Part shown: positions 8,903 to 17,485 of the stretch, one piece after another
Position numbering within the stretch: the stretch's first letter is position 1
How the letters are laid out: every line of letters begins with the position of its first letter
DNA from: Planctomycetota bacterium
GTDB lineage: Bacteria; Planctomycetota; Phycisphaerae; Phycisphaerales; SM1A02
DNA length: 47,354 bases
Direction: 5' to 3'
Assembly (NCBI GenBank): GCA_022560875.1
Contig: JADFSH010000012.1
Coordinates: forward strand, 1-47,354
Position numbers and translations under genes: made by a program
Notes under the pieces: model-generated
Database searches by the model: none
The model's input: the letters and a program-made list of their open reading frames with translations, nothing else
Told to the model about the DNA's origin: nothing

Positions 8903-11596
8903 TTGAACAAGCCCACCCACGCACGCATGATCAAGGCGGTGTTCAAAAGGAATTTTCTTGCCTACTTCATCAATCCCACGGGATACGTCTTTATCACCGT
9001 ATTCATCCTGCTGGGGGCGATAGCGGCTTTCTGGCAGACCGCTTTCTTCATGAACAACCTGGCCAACCTCGATCAACTTAATGCATTCTTTCCCATCCTC
9101 CTGCTGTTCTTCATCCCCGCCCTCACCATGAATGTCTGGGCCGAGGAACGCAGGCAGGGCACGGACGAATTGCTTTTCACCCTCCCCGGCCATGATATCG
9201 ACATCGTGTTGGGCAAATACCTTGCCGTACTGGGCATCTATACCGTGGCCGTACTCTTTTCCCTGAGCCACGTCGTCATCCTCGCCTGGCTGGGTGAGCC
9301 CGATATCGGTTTGATGTTCGGCACGTATCTCGGCTACTGGCTGACGGGAGCGGCGATGCTTTCCGTGGGAATGACCGCCTCGCTGCTCACTTCCAATACC
9401 ACCGTCGCCTTCATACTCGGGGCGGCCTTCTGCAGTGTCTTTATCTTTATCGAGCATGTCGAGACGATCTTCGGGAAGTCCGGCTCGGAATTCGTCAGCC
9501 AGCTCGCCATTACCGATTCCTTCCGCGACTTTGGCGATGGCGTCATCACCTTATCCGGCATTCTGTATTTCCTCGGCCTGATCGTCGTCATGCTCTACAT
9601 CAACATGGTGTTCGTGGGACGCCGTCACCTGAGCGGGGGTGAAGGCTCAATGGCCCACGCCGTCCACTTCGTCACCCGCGGCGCTTCCCTGGCCGTCGTG
9701 GTCATCGCCGTCTTCGTTCTTGCCGAACGGACCGGCGTCTATGCCGATGTCACGGCGGAGCGTCTGCACACCCTCCAGCCTCAGAGTCTGGCCCTGATCG
9801 ATGAGATTCCCGACAACCGCCCTGTCTTCATTCAGGCGTTTTTCAGTCCGGACGTTCCGGAAAGTTATGTGCGTACGCACAAGAATCTTCTCAACACGCT
9901 TCATCGCCTGGATGCTCTGGGCGGCGATCGGATTCAGGTTGTGATTCACGACACGCAGCCGTACACCGAAAACGCAGCGGAAGCTTCGGACAATTACAAC
10001 ATCATCCCGCGCCCGCTGATGGAGGTCGCGGCCAGCCAGCGCTCGACGAGGGAGGTCTTTCTCGGGCTGGTGTTCACCTCCGGCCCCGAGGAGTTCGTCA
10101 TTCCTTTCTTTGACCGCGGCCTGCCGGTGGAATACGAACTGATCCGTTCCGTACGCGTGGTCATGCAATCCGAGCGCAAGAAGCTCGGCATCGTCACCAC
10201 CGATGCCAAGTTGTTCGGCGGGTTCGACTTCCAGACCATGTCCAGCACCCCGGACTGGTCCATCGTCTCCGAACTTCGCAAGCAGTACGAAGTCCGGCAG
10301 ATCGCCCCGGCGGGACCATATCCGGATGATCTGGATGTCCTGCTCGTGGTGCTTCCCTCCTCGATGGCGCAGGGAGAGCTTGATTCGTTGCAGCAAGCGA
10401 TTTATTCCGGCACGCCGACGTTGATCTTCGACGACCCGATGCCCTTGTTCAACCCGCAACTTGCCGCTTCACTGCCCAAGGATGCGGGACGCAATCCCTT
10501 TACCAATCAAAACCAACCGCCTCCGCCTCCCAAGGGGGATTTCGATTCGTTGCTGGCCTCGATCGGATTGATCTGGCGCAACACGGACGTGATCTGGTCG
10601 GGATACAACCCGCATCCCGGTATCGCCGATGTTGCCCCGGAAGTGGTTTTCATCACCACCGCCCCCGACAACGCCCGGCCATTCAACGACGACTCGACGA
10701 TCTCATCCGGACTTCAGGAGATGGTGATGATCTACCCGGGTTATCTCCGTGCCGCTCAATCCATCGAGGGGGCGAGCCTCATCGCCACCATCCTCGTCCA
10801 GACCGGCGTCGTTTCCGGCCAGACGGAATTCAACAGCCTGGTCACCCGAAGCTTCTTCGGCATGCAGTTGAATCCCAACCCCCGTCGCATCCAGACCCCG
10901 GACGCCTACAACCTGGCCATTCATGTCACGGGGACGATCCCCTCCCCTGACGAGTCTGAATCAGACGCTCCCCACCACATCAACGTCATCATGGTCAGCG
11001 ATATCGACTGTATCTCCGAGACGTTTTTTGACATGAGGCGACGAGGATTCTCCGACTTCAATTTCGACAATGTCACGTTCGCGTTGAACTGCATCGATAC
11101 GCTGGCGGGCGATGAGTCGTTTGTCACCCTCCGCAAGCACCGGCCCCGCCATCGCAGCCTCACGCTGGTCGAGCAGCGCAACCGGGCGTACACCGACAAA
11201 CGCCGTGACGAGACGGATAAGGCGGAGATCGACGCCCAGAACGAGCTGCAGTTGGCCCAGCAGAATCTTTCTGAGAAGGTGGGTGAGTTACGCGACCGAT
11301 CCGACCTCGATGAGCAGACCAAGGCGATCATGCTCCGCAACCTTGAGGAAGTCGAAAACCGCCGCCTGAGCGTCGTGGAAGCGACCATCGAGCAGAACAA
11401 GAAACGCAGCCTTGCCAGAGCCGAGAACGAAATGAACATCGAAATCGCGCGTATTCAGCGCGGCATCAAATGGTGGGCGACCATCCTGCCCCCAATTCCC
11501 ACGCTCATCCTCGCTCTGGCCTTCTTCGTGCATCGCCGCAATCGCGAAAAAACCAGTGTCGCCGAGCGAAGACACCTGGAGGCGACATCATCATGA
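8903..11596 (+). CDS. Fused ABC-2 permease and GldG-like auxiliary protein
   Basis: An 897-residue fusion. Residues ~1-240 form an ABC-2 permease of the GldF type with six membrane helices (including YVFITVFILLGAIAAFW and ILYFLGLIVVMLYINMVF). A further helix (ASLAVVVIAVFVLAER) then leads into the large extracytoplasmic GldG-like auxiliary domain, which opens RLHTLQPQSLALIDEIPDNR. Near residues 770-855 there is a charged coiled coil, and a last helix (WWATILPPIPTLILALAFFV) anchors a short basic tail. In Bacteroidota GldF and GldG are separate proteins that work with GldA in gliding or surface export. TTG at 8903 is preceded by AAAGGA nine bases upstream; ATG 8927 is the alternative. The stop overlaps the next gene by ATGA. 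Confidence 0.88.
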   Translation: MNKPTHARMIKAVFKRNFLAYFINPTGYVFITVFILLGAIAAFWQTAFFMNNLANLDQLNAFFPILLLFFIPALTMNVWAEERRQGTDELLFTLPGHDIDIVLGKYLAVLGIYTVAVLFSLSHVVILAWLGEPDIGLMFGTYLGYWLTGAAMLSVGMTASLLTSNTTVAFILGAAFCSVFIFIEHVETIFGKSGSEFVSQLAITDSFRDFGDGVITLSGILYFLGLIVVMLYINMVFVGRRHLSGGEGSMAHAVHFVTRGASLAVVVIAVFVLAERTGVYADVTAERLHTLQPQSLALIDEIPDNRPVFIQAFFSPDVPESYVRTHKNLLNTLHRLDALGGDRIQVVIHDTQPYTENAAEASDNYNIIPRPLMEVAASQRSTREVFLGLVFTSGPEEFVIPFFDRGLPVEYELIRSVRVVMQSERKKLGIVTTDAKLFGGFDFQTMSSTPDWSIVSELRKQYEVRQIAPAGPYPDDLDVLLVVLPSSMAQGELDSLQQAIYSGTPTLIFDDPMPLFNPQLAASLPKDAGRNPFTNQNQPPPPPKGDFDSLLASIGLIWRNTDVIWSGYNPHPGIADVAPEVVFITTAPDNARPFNDDSTISSGLQEMVMIYPGYLRAAQSIEGASLIATILVQTGVVSGQTEFNSLVTRSFFGMQLNPNPRRIQTPDAYNLAIHVTGTIPSPDESESDAPHHINVIMVSDIDCISETFFDMRRRGFSDFNFDNVTFALNCIDTLAGDESFVTLRKHRPRHRSLTLVEQRNRAYTDKRRDETDKAEIDAQNELQLAQQNLSEKVGELRDRSDLDEQTKAIMLRNLEEVENRRLSVVEATIEQNKKRSLARAENEMNIEIARIQRGIKWWATILPPIPTLILALAFFVHRRNREKTSVAERRHLEATSS

Positions 11597-13326
11597 ACGA
11601 CATTCAGAAAACCAGCATCTTTCTCGGCGTTGCGATCATGTTCGGCGCCCTGGCCCTGTTCACCGGCAGCCCATCGCAACCCACCCTGGCGCAATTTTCC
11701 GACAAGGGCGAACCATTTTATCCGCAGTTTACAGACCCCGCCGCCGCCGCCTCGCTGGAAGTCATCGATTACGACGAGGAGTCCGGCACTGCCACGCCCT
11801 TCAAGGTGCAGGTCAGGGATGGCCGGTGGACCATCCCCTCCCATTACAACTACCCTGCCGATGGCGAGGACCGGCTGGCCACCACCGCCGCGTCGGTCAT
11901 CGACCTGGCCAAGGATGTCGTGCAATCAGACCGGCTCCAGGACCACGAGCAACTCGGGGTGATCGACCCCCTCGATGCGACTATTTCCACCTTGAAGGGC
12001 CGGGGGAAGCGGGTCGCCCTGCGCGATGAGGCCGGAGCAATCCTCGCGGAATTCATCATCGGGCGGGAGGTCGAAGGCAGGGCCGGATTCCGGTACGTTC
12101 GCATACCCCAGAAGAAGCGCACCTATGCCGTCAAGATGGAAATCGATATTTCCACGCGCTTTGCGGACTGGATCGAGACCAATCTCCTCGACGTCCAGTC
12201 GTTTGACATCAACAGCGTCCAGATTCAGGATTATTCGATTGACGAATCCACCGGACGAGTCATATCGCAGGGGGCGATCAGTCTTGAGAAAACCAATTCG
12301 GAGTGGTCCCTGTCCGACCTGCCGCCGGAGAAGGAACTCGATACCGGCAAGATCAACACCATGACCAGGGCCCTGGCCGGGATCACCATCACCGGGGTGC
12401 GCCCGAAACCTGCGGGACTGACCAGCGATCTCCGCACCGAGGATAATCTCACCCTGGACCTGCCGGCCCAGCTTTCCCTTCAGTCCAAGGGTTATTTCAT
12501 CTCCCAGGACGGCCGGCTCCTCTCCAACGAGGGCGAGGTCAGCATCGGAACCGCCTCGGGGGTGCGCTACACGCTCCGGTTCGGCGAGATTCTGGTCGGA
12601 AAAGGAATGGAAGTTTCCGCAGGAACTGAAACGGATGCAACCGACGAAGCTGCTGACGATGAAGCGACTGACATTGAAGCGACTGACTCGGGAGAAGGCA
12701 CCGAGAATCGCTACCTCTTCGTGACGGCGGAGTTTGATGAGACGCTGCTGGGGACGAAGCCTCTCGCCCCGGTCATGCCGGTAACGCCGACAATCCCGGA
12801 AGAAAAAATTGACGCATCCGAAAGTAATGCATCAACCGAAGACCCCGAAACGCAAGCTCCCCCGGAAGTTAACCCGGAAGTTAACCCGGAAGGTGAACCG
12901 GAAGGTGAACCGGAAGCTAACCCGGGGGGTAATCCGGGGGAGAGTACGGGGGGTGATCCGGGGGGCACCCAGGAAAGCGAAGGCGATCCCATCACCGAAG
13001 GTGATCCGGGGGGTGATCCCGATAATACGGAAACGGAAATCGCCGACGCTGCGGGTCAGGACCCCCCCCCGGATTCTCCCCCGGACCCTCCCCCGACCTC
13101 ATCCCCCGATCCCGAAGCCATGGCGGCCTACGAGGCGGCTTTGGAACAATTCGTCAAGGATCTGCAGGCGTGGAACGAGCAGGTCGATGCCGGTCATGAG
13201 CTGGCCACCGGGTTGAACGATCGCTTCGCCCCGTGGTACTACGTCATCTCCGCCGGCGACTTCCAGAACATCCGCCTCAGTCGCGACGACCTTGTGATCG
13301 ACAAACCGGCGGAGGACGGCGATTAA
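11593..13326 (+). CDS. DUF4340-like protein with long acidic/Pro-Gly repeat insert
   Basis: A 577-residue protein whose start overlaps the upstream stop (ATGA), so it is probably translationally coupled. A single N-terminal helix (IFLGVAIMFGALALFTG) anchors it; the rest should be outside the cytoplasm. Segments such as DGRWTIPSHYNYPADGEDRL, DEAGAILAEFIIGREVEGR, FRYVRIPQKKRTYAV and FADWIETNLLDV match DUF4340 proteins, which regularly follow GldG-type genes. Residues ~424-506 are a low-complexity stretch of PEVN/PEGE/PGGN/GGDP repeats and then poly-Pro/Asp, inserted before the last structured segment (DRFAPWYYVISAGDFQNIRL). The third partner of this export complex is probably an auxiliary envelope subunit; the substrate is unknown. 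Confidence 0.82.
   Translation: MNDIQKTSIFLGVAIMFGALALFTGSPSQPTLAQFSDKGEPFYPQFTDPAAAASLEVIDYDEESGTATPFKVQVRDGRWTIPSHYNYPADGEDRLATTAASVIDLAKDVVQSDRLQDHEQLGVIDPLDATISTLKGRGKRVALRDEAGAILAEFIIGREVEGRAGFRYVRIPQKKRTYAVKMEIDISTRFADWIETNLLDVQSFDINSVQIQDYSIDESTGRVISQGAISLEKTNSEWSLSDLPPEKELDTGKINTMTRALAGITITGVRPKPAGLTSDLRTEDNLTLDLPAQLSLQSKGYFISQDGRLLSNEGEVSIGTASGVRYTLRFGEILVGKGMEVSAGTETDATDEAADDEATDIEATDSGEGTENRYLFVTAEFDETLLGTKPLAPVMPVTPTIPEEKIDASESNASTEDPETQAPPEVNPEVNPEGEPEGEPEANPGGNPGESTGGDPGGTQESEGDPITEGDPGGDPDNTETEIADAAGQDPPPDSPPDPPPTSSPDPEAMAAYEAALEQFVKDLQAWNEQVDAGHELATGLNDRFAPWYYVISAGDFQNIRLSRDDLVIDKPAEDGD
12862..12965 (+). repeat. Imperfect 12-bp in-frame tandem repeat
   Basis: About eight imperfect units around CCGGAAGTTAAC / CCGGAAGGTGAA / CCGGGGGGTAAT encode PEVN, PEGE, PEAN and PGGN. 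The period is a multiple of three, so unit gain or loss keeps the DUF4340-like gene in frame. Confidence 0.85.
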
Positions 13327-13348
13327 GGACTCGCCGCCATTTCAACCC

Positions 13349-14512
13349 TCACCCGTTCCATTCCCGCAACTCCGGCCCCGCATAATTCGCCAGAGGCCTG
13401 ATGATGCGATTGTGCTCATGCTGCTCCATGATGTGGGCGCACCAGCCGGTGATGCGGCTGGCGACGAAGATCGGAGTGTACTGCGGCACGGGGATGCCCA
13501 TCACGAAGTACGTCATGCCGCAGGGGAAATCGACGTTGGGATGAATGTTCTTGTCCTCGAGCATGATCCGCTGGACCTCATCGCCGATGTCGAACCATTT
13601 CTTCGAGTCCGGCCCCTGGGCCTCGGCAATCTTCAATCCCCACGATCGGAGAATACCCGCCCGATGGTCTCCATTCTTATAGACGCGATGCCCGAAGCCC
13701 ATGAGCTTGCGTTTCTCGGCGAATGCCATGTCCATGAACGCGCGAACGTCTCCCTCGCCCGAGGTAATGAACGCGTCGATGTCCTTGAGCATTTCCATCG
13801 CCATTTCATTCGCCCCGCCGTGGAGCGGGCCTTTCAGGGCGCTGATCCCGCCGCACACCGCCCCGGCCAGGTCCGACTCGGTGGAGGCGATCACGCGACA
13901 GGTGAAGGTCGAGGCGTTGAAATCATGCTCGGCATACAGCGTCAGCGAGACGTCCATCACCTTCGCGACCAGTTCACTCGGCTTCTGGCCGGTCATGCAC
14001 CACAGCAGGTTGGCGGCGTGGCCCAGGTTCGGATCGGGCTCGACGGGATCCCTGCCCTCGCGCACCATCTGTCCGTAACCGATGATGGTGGGAATCCGGG
14101 CCAGGAGTCGCTTGGACTTGTGGAGTTCGGATTCCGGTGAGTTGTCCTCGGTATCGGGCTCGAAATGAGAAAGATAACTCACCGCGGTTCGGAGGATGGA
14201 CATGGGATGGGCACCGGGTCCGTGCGGCGGATTGCCGGCAATATCGCGGAGCACCGTCTTGAGACCATCGGGAATCGCCCGCAGGGAAACGAGTTCGTCG
14301 GTGAAGGCCGCCAGTTCCATCGTCGATGGCTTGTGTCCCACCAGCAACAGAAAAGCGACTTCCTCAAACGTGGCGTGGGCGGCGAGATCTGCGATCTCAT
14401 AACCCCGATAGATGAGCTGGGTCTGGTTCACGGAGCATATGTCGGTATCGCCGATGGTCTGCCCGGCCAGACCGCGGGAGTCCTGGGGCTTGGCTTCAGT
14501 TGCGGTTGTCAT
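13349..14512 (-). CDS. Citrate synthase or 2-methylcitrate synthase
   Basis: It condenses acetyl-CoA (or propionyl-CoA) with oxaloacetate. The 387-residue length fits the short dimeric type that includes both citrate and 2-methylcitrate synthases. The catalytic triad is visible: H231 in GPLHGGANE, H275 in GFGHRVYK and D328 in VDFPCGM. RGYEIADLAAHATFEEVAFLLL near the N-terminus is typical of this subgroup. I chose the ATG at 14512; the frame is open to 14638, but those residues look unrelated. A methylisocitrate-lyase-like gene lies about 6 kb away at 20349, which leaves the methylcitrate option open. The neighbour at 11593 converges on it with 22 bp between the stops. Confidence 0.92.
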   Translation of the reverse strand: MTTATEAKPQDSRGLAGQTIGDTDICSVNQTQLIYRGYEIADLAAHATFEEVAFLLLVGHKPSTMELAAFTDELVSLRAIPDGLKTVLRDIAGNPPHGPGAHPMSILRTAVSYLSHFEPDTEDNSPESELHKSKRLLARIPTIIGYGQMVREGRDPVEPDPNLGHAANLLWCMTGQKPSELVAKVMDVSLTLYAEHDFNASTFTCRVIASTESDLAGAVCGGISALKGPLHGGANEMAMEMLKDIDAFITSGEGDVRAFMDMAFAEKRKLMGFGHRVYKNGDHRAGILRSWGLKIAEAQGPDSKKWFDIGDEVQRIMLEDKNIHPNVDFPCGMTYFVMGIPVPQYTPIFVASRITGWCAHIMEQHEHNRIIRPLANYAGPELREWNG

Positions 14513-14699
14513 CACATCATTCCAATCGTGCTCAGGATACGTATGGCGGGAAGACACTCGGAGGTGCATCCCGATGGAAAAAATCAGCGCAAAGCATGAG
14601 TTCAGGCATATTACGCGATTTTGACGCTCCCCGCTCAAAGATCAAAGGCCGGGTAAAAAGTGGCGAAATTCCGCCTCCGGCAGATAGTATAGTGTGATC

Positions 14700-15962
14700 A
14701 TGTTGAGAGTCTTCACCGGCATCCTGCTCCTGCTGATCGCCTCGCCGACCGTCTCGGCGAGGGAAGAGACGCCGCAACTCAAGCGCGGCACCTGGTTTGC
14801 CTGGCTCGACGGCCCCGGTGGCGCTATCACTTTCGAGCTGCAAATCAGGCAAACCCGCGACAAGATCGACGCCTGGATCGTCAACGGTGAGGAATCCGTG
14901 CCCATCCCGGAGGTACGATTCGAGAATGACGAGTTTGTTTTTGATTTCGTCCATTACAACTCAATTTTGCGCGCCAAGTCAAATGCCTCGGGTACTGATC
15001 TCCAGGGCACCTGGAAGCGGGTTCGAGGTCACAATAAGTGGACGGTAATGGATTTTCATGCTCATTGGACGCCACCGGAAACCATGCCGAAACCAGCCCA
15101 GACCGGGAGGCGGCTCAACCGGTCGCCTTTCCGGGAAGCGTTAATGCTCAAGGGCAAATGGGCCGTGAAGTTCGACTCAAGTTCAGATCCGGCCCTGGCG
15201 ATCTTTGATGTCACCTCCACCGGTCGGATCACGGGGACATTTCTAACCACCACCGGGGACTACCGATACCTGGGCGGCATCTTTGAGCAACGCGCCCTCA
15301 CCCTTTCAGTCTTCGACGGCGCACATGCCTTTTTATTCCGGGCTGAACTCGGGGATGATGCCGTGCTTCGAGGCGACTTCTGGTCACGCGACACCTGGCA
15401 TGAAACCTGGACCGCCCACCAGGATCGCAATGCCAGACTTCCCGACGCTTTCCAGCAGACGAAATGGAACGACGATGCGTCACTGGCCGACCTGAAGTTC
15501 CGCGATCTTGCCGGTGCGTATCATTCTCCCGCTGAAGAGCAATATACCGGCAAGGCCCGCATCATCGAAGTGTTCGGCACCTGGTGCCCCAACTGCAATG
15601 ACGCTTCAGCCTACCTCAAGGAACTTGACGAGACCTATCGCGGGCGGGGGCTGTCCATCCTCGGGCTCGCCTTCGAGATGACCGGCGAGTTTGAACTCGA
15701 CGCGAAGCAGGTCAAACGGTACGTCGAATATCATCACATCGACTATCCCGTTCTCGTCGCGGGCATCTCCGACAAGGCCGCCGCGACAAAAGCCTTCCCG
15801 GTGCTCGACAAGGTTCGCAGCTTCCCCACGTTCATCTTCCTGGACGGCCAGAACAACGTGAAGGCGATCTATACCGGCTTCTCCGGCCCCGCCACCGGCA
15901 AGGCGTACGACAAGCTCCGCGAGGACTTCGAGCGGATTATTGAACAGATGCTGGAAGAGTAA
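14700..15962 (+). CDS. Secreted TlpA-like thioredoxin with duplicated N-terminal beta domain
   Basis: A 420-residue secreted redox protein. A signal peptide (LRVFTGILLLLIASPTVSA) is followed by two similar beta-rich domains of ~100 residues: the first begins RGTWFAWLDGPGG and ends LQGTWKR, the second begins LKGKWAVKFDSSS and ends LRGDFW. The C-terminal ~150 residues are a TlpA/AhpC-type thioredoxin domain with WCPNC (C296, C299), the cis-Pro region SFPTFIFLDG and FEMTGEFELDAKQVKRY. It probably reduces or exchanges disulphides of envelope proteins. No Shine-Dalgarno stands out; ATG 14700 gives the best signal peptide and a GTG lies two codons upstream. Confidence 0.87.
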   Translation: MLRVFTGILLLLIASPTVSAREETPQLKRGTWFAWLDGPGGAITFELQIRQTRDKIDAWIVNGEESVPIPEVRFENDEFVFDFVHYNSILRAKSNASGTDLQGTWKRVRGHNKWTVMDFHAHWTPPETMPKPAQTGRRLNRSPFREALMLKGKWAVKFDSSSDPALAIFDVTSTGRITGTFLTTTGDYRYLGGIFEQRALTLSVFDGAHAFLFRAELGDDAVLRGDFWSRDTWHETWTAHQDRNARLPDAFQQTKWNDDASLADLKFRDLAGAYHSPAEEQYTGKARIIEVFGTWCPNCNDASAYLKELDETYRGRGLSILGLAFEMTGEFELDAKQVKRYVEYHHIDYPVLVAGISDKAAATKAFPVLDKVRSFPTFIFLDGQNNVKAIYTGFSGPATGKAYDKLREDFERIIEQMLEE

Positions 15963-16047
15963 GCCCCCCGATCGGAGACCGCGAAGCTCTGACAAGCCCC
16001 GAGCGCAAGCGATTGGGACCGTTCGAGTATCCCTACCACATGGGGGG

Positions 16048-16100
16048 GATGCCTGTGCCACTATTTGTATGACACGCACAGGCAAGATGCCCGTGCCACC
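16048..16100 (+). repeat. Dispersed-type palindromic repeat unit
   Basis: GATGCCTGTGCCAC (16048-16061) recurs as GATGCCCGTGCCACC (16086-16100), and GCCTGTGC (16051-16058) is inverted as GCACAGGC (16076-16083). This mixed direct and inverted arrangement in a gene-free gap resembles non-coding mobile-type repeats. Only one unit is visible here. Confidence 0.55.
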
Positions 16101-16114
16101 GTTATCAGAATGCC

Positions 16115-16501
16115 CTACTCCCCTTCCGGCGGCTCCCAAAGCTCTATCTTGTTGCCTTCGGGGTCCATGATCCAGGCGAAGCGGCCGTAGCCTTCATCCT
16201 CGATGTCGCCGCATTGGTCGATGCCCTCTTCCTTCAGCACCGCGAGCAGGCCGTCGAGGTCCGCCACGCGATAGTTGAACATGTAATCCTTGTCGCTGGG
16301 CTGGAAATACCTGGTGTCCGATGAGAACGCCTCCCAGGCCATTCGCGCCTTGCGCTCAAGGTCCGCCTCGTCGCGGAGATGAAAGCTCACGTAGCCATCC
16401 ACATCGGGGGCGATGCCCAGGTGCGTTTCGTACCATTTTTTCAGCGCCTTGGGGTCGTCCGCCTTGAAGAACACGCCGCCCATCCCCAGCACTCGCTTCA
16501 T
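16115..16501 (-). CDS. VOC (glyoxalase/bleomycin-resistance fold) protein
   Basis: A 128-residue single-domain vicinal-oxygen-chelate protein. It has the paired beta-alpha-beta modules: VLGMGGVFFKADDPKALKKWYE at the start, a middle strand (YMFNYRVADLDGLLAVLKEEG), and the diagnostic ending GRFAWIMDPEGNKIELWEP, whose Glu is a usual metal ligand. Family members include glyoxalase I-like lyases and resistance proteins; this substrate cannot be assigned. The ATG at 16501 has AAGGA six bases upstream. It follows the SRPBCC gene on the same strand, separated by a REP-like repeat, so co-transcription is possible. Confidence 0.88.
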   Translation of the reverse strand: MKRVLGMGGVFFKADDPKALKKWYETHLGIAPDVDGYVSFHLRDEADLERKARMAWEAFSSDTRYFQPSDKDYMFNYRVADLDGLLAVLKEEGIDQCGDIEDEGYGRFAWIMDPEGNKIELWEPPEGE

Positions 16502-16561
16502 GATTGTTCCTTGCCGATTTGTAGAGTCCGCAGTTTGGATCGGGTGGGATTGTAGAAGATT

Positions 16562-16625
16562 GTAGGGTCGGCTGTGCCGACCGCGAGGGGCCAATTCCCA
16601 CAACGCCCGGCACAGCCGGGCCTAC
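16562..16625 (-). repeat. REP/BIME-like paired hairpin element
   Basis: Two arms face each other. The left arm is GTAGGGTCGGCTGTGCCGACC (split here: GTAGG, then a GTCGGC-TGT-GCCGAC hairpin, 16562-16582). The right arm at 16605-16625 contains the hairpin CCCGGC-ACA-GCCGGG and ends CCTAC, so it is the reverse complement of the left arm with two small changes. Each arm is itself a palindrome. The right arm supplies the stop codon of the SRPBCC gene. Confidence 0.75.
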
Positions 16626-17485
16626 GAAGACGCCGGGACGGCGCTTGCCATCGACTCCAGCACGGCCTCGAGACCCTGCTGCAAAGCCTCGCGCTTCTCC
16701 TGGGGCAGGTCGTAGGTGGATATGAACAGCGTCACGGACTGCTCGCCCGGCATGTCACAGGACTTGTCGATCGCCACCCGCAGGCGGGCATCGTTGAAGT
16801 TCTCCAGTGTGCCGGTGAAATCCTGCGGCGGATTGATGATTTGCGCCCGGCCCCGGAATGTCTGACCGGCGGAAGTGGTGAAGTCAAAATGATCGCCCTG
16901 ACGCAGGCCTTCGATTGAACCACCCGAGAGCAAGCCGGCTGCGCCGAACAGCGCGCTCCAGGCAACCTCGTAGCTGATCCCGGCAAGTATGAGGCTGGCC
17001 TGCACGACGATTCGCTTCACGCCGTTGTGCTTTTCCAGGTAGTGCTTGAGGCCGCCCAGCTCGAACTTCCAGCCCCGGGTGGTGGCGTTGTATTCCCAGT
17101 CCCAGGAGGCGTCGGTGGAGAATCCGGCATGGACCAGGCGAAGAACGGTGGAGCCGCCCTGCGCTTCGAGATAAAAGTCCTGGGCAACCTCCAGGGGCGA
17201 CATCGTGCCCTTCAGTTCCGGATCGGCGGGAACGGAGCGGATGAGACGGAGATGCTTGTTTTCCTCCCAGATGTCGATTTCGGTTTCCGAGCCGTGGCCT
17301 CCCCACGCCATCCAGATCGATCCGCCCACCCCGGGGATGCCGTTGGTTCCGGGGGTTATGCGGGCTTCCAGCGGAAACCAATTCGTCAGCCATTCGGCAT
17401 CAGTCAGGGCGCGCCAGACATCGGCGACCGGGGCGTTGATTTCATATTGCGTTTCGATGCGACGATCTTGTGTTTCACTGGTCAT
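16622..17485 (-). CDS. SRPBCC (AHSA1/START-like) domain protein
   Basis: A 287-residue protein. The N-terminal ~145 residues are a typical AHSA1-type SRPBCC domain: IETQYEINAPVADVWRALTD, WLTNWFPLEA, GGSIWMAWGG, STVLRLVHAGF, and the closing helix TRGWKFELGGLKHYLE. The C-terminal ~120 residues look like a second, diverged domain of the same kind (GDHFDFTTSAGQTFRGRAQI, LRVAIDK). Such proteins bind hydrophobic ligands or act as Hsp90 co-chaperone-like factors. The ATG at 17485 has AAGGA eight bases upstream and overlaps the regulator's stop by 11 bp. Pairing with an ArsR-type regulator is common for this family. Confidence 0.85.
   Translation of the reverse strand: MTSETQDRRIETQYEINAPVADVWRALTDAEWLTNWFPLEARITPGTNGIPGVGGSIWMAWGGHGSETEIDIWEENKHLRLIRSVPADPELKGTMSPLEVAQDFYLEAQGGSTVLRLVHAGFSTDASWDWEYNATTRGWKFELGGLKHYLEKHNGVKRIVVQASLILAGISYEVAWSALFGAAGLLSGGSIEGLRQGDHFDFTTSAGQTFRGRAQIINPPQDFTGTLENFNDARLRVAIDKSCDMPGEQSVTLFISTYDLPQEKREALQQGLEAVLESMASAVPASS

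Noticed and set aside
12862-12965. CRISPR-like repeat array
   Set aside because: Units are 12 bp, adjacent and in frame within a coding sequence, with no spacers.
12809-13216. Arg/Lys/Pro-rich overlapping ORF in the DUF4340-like gene
   Set aside because: Frame-shifted reading of the 12-bp repeats; repetitive basic peptide with no start signal.
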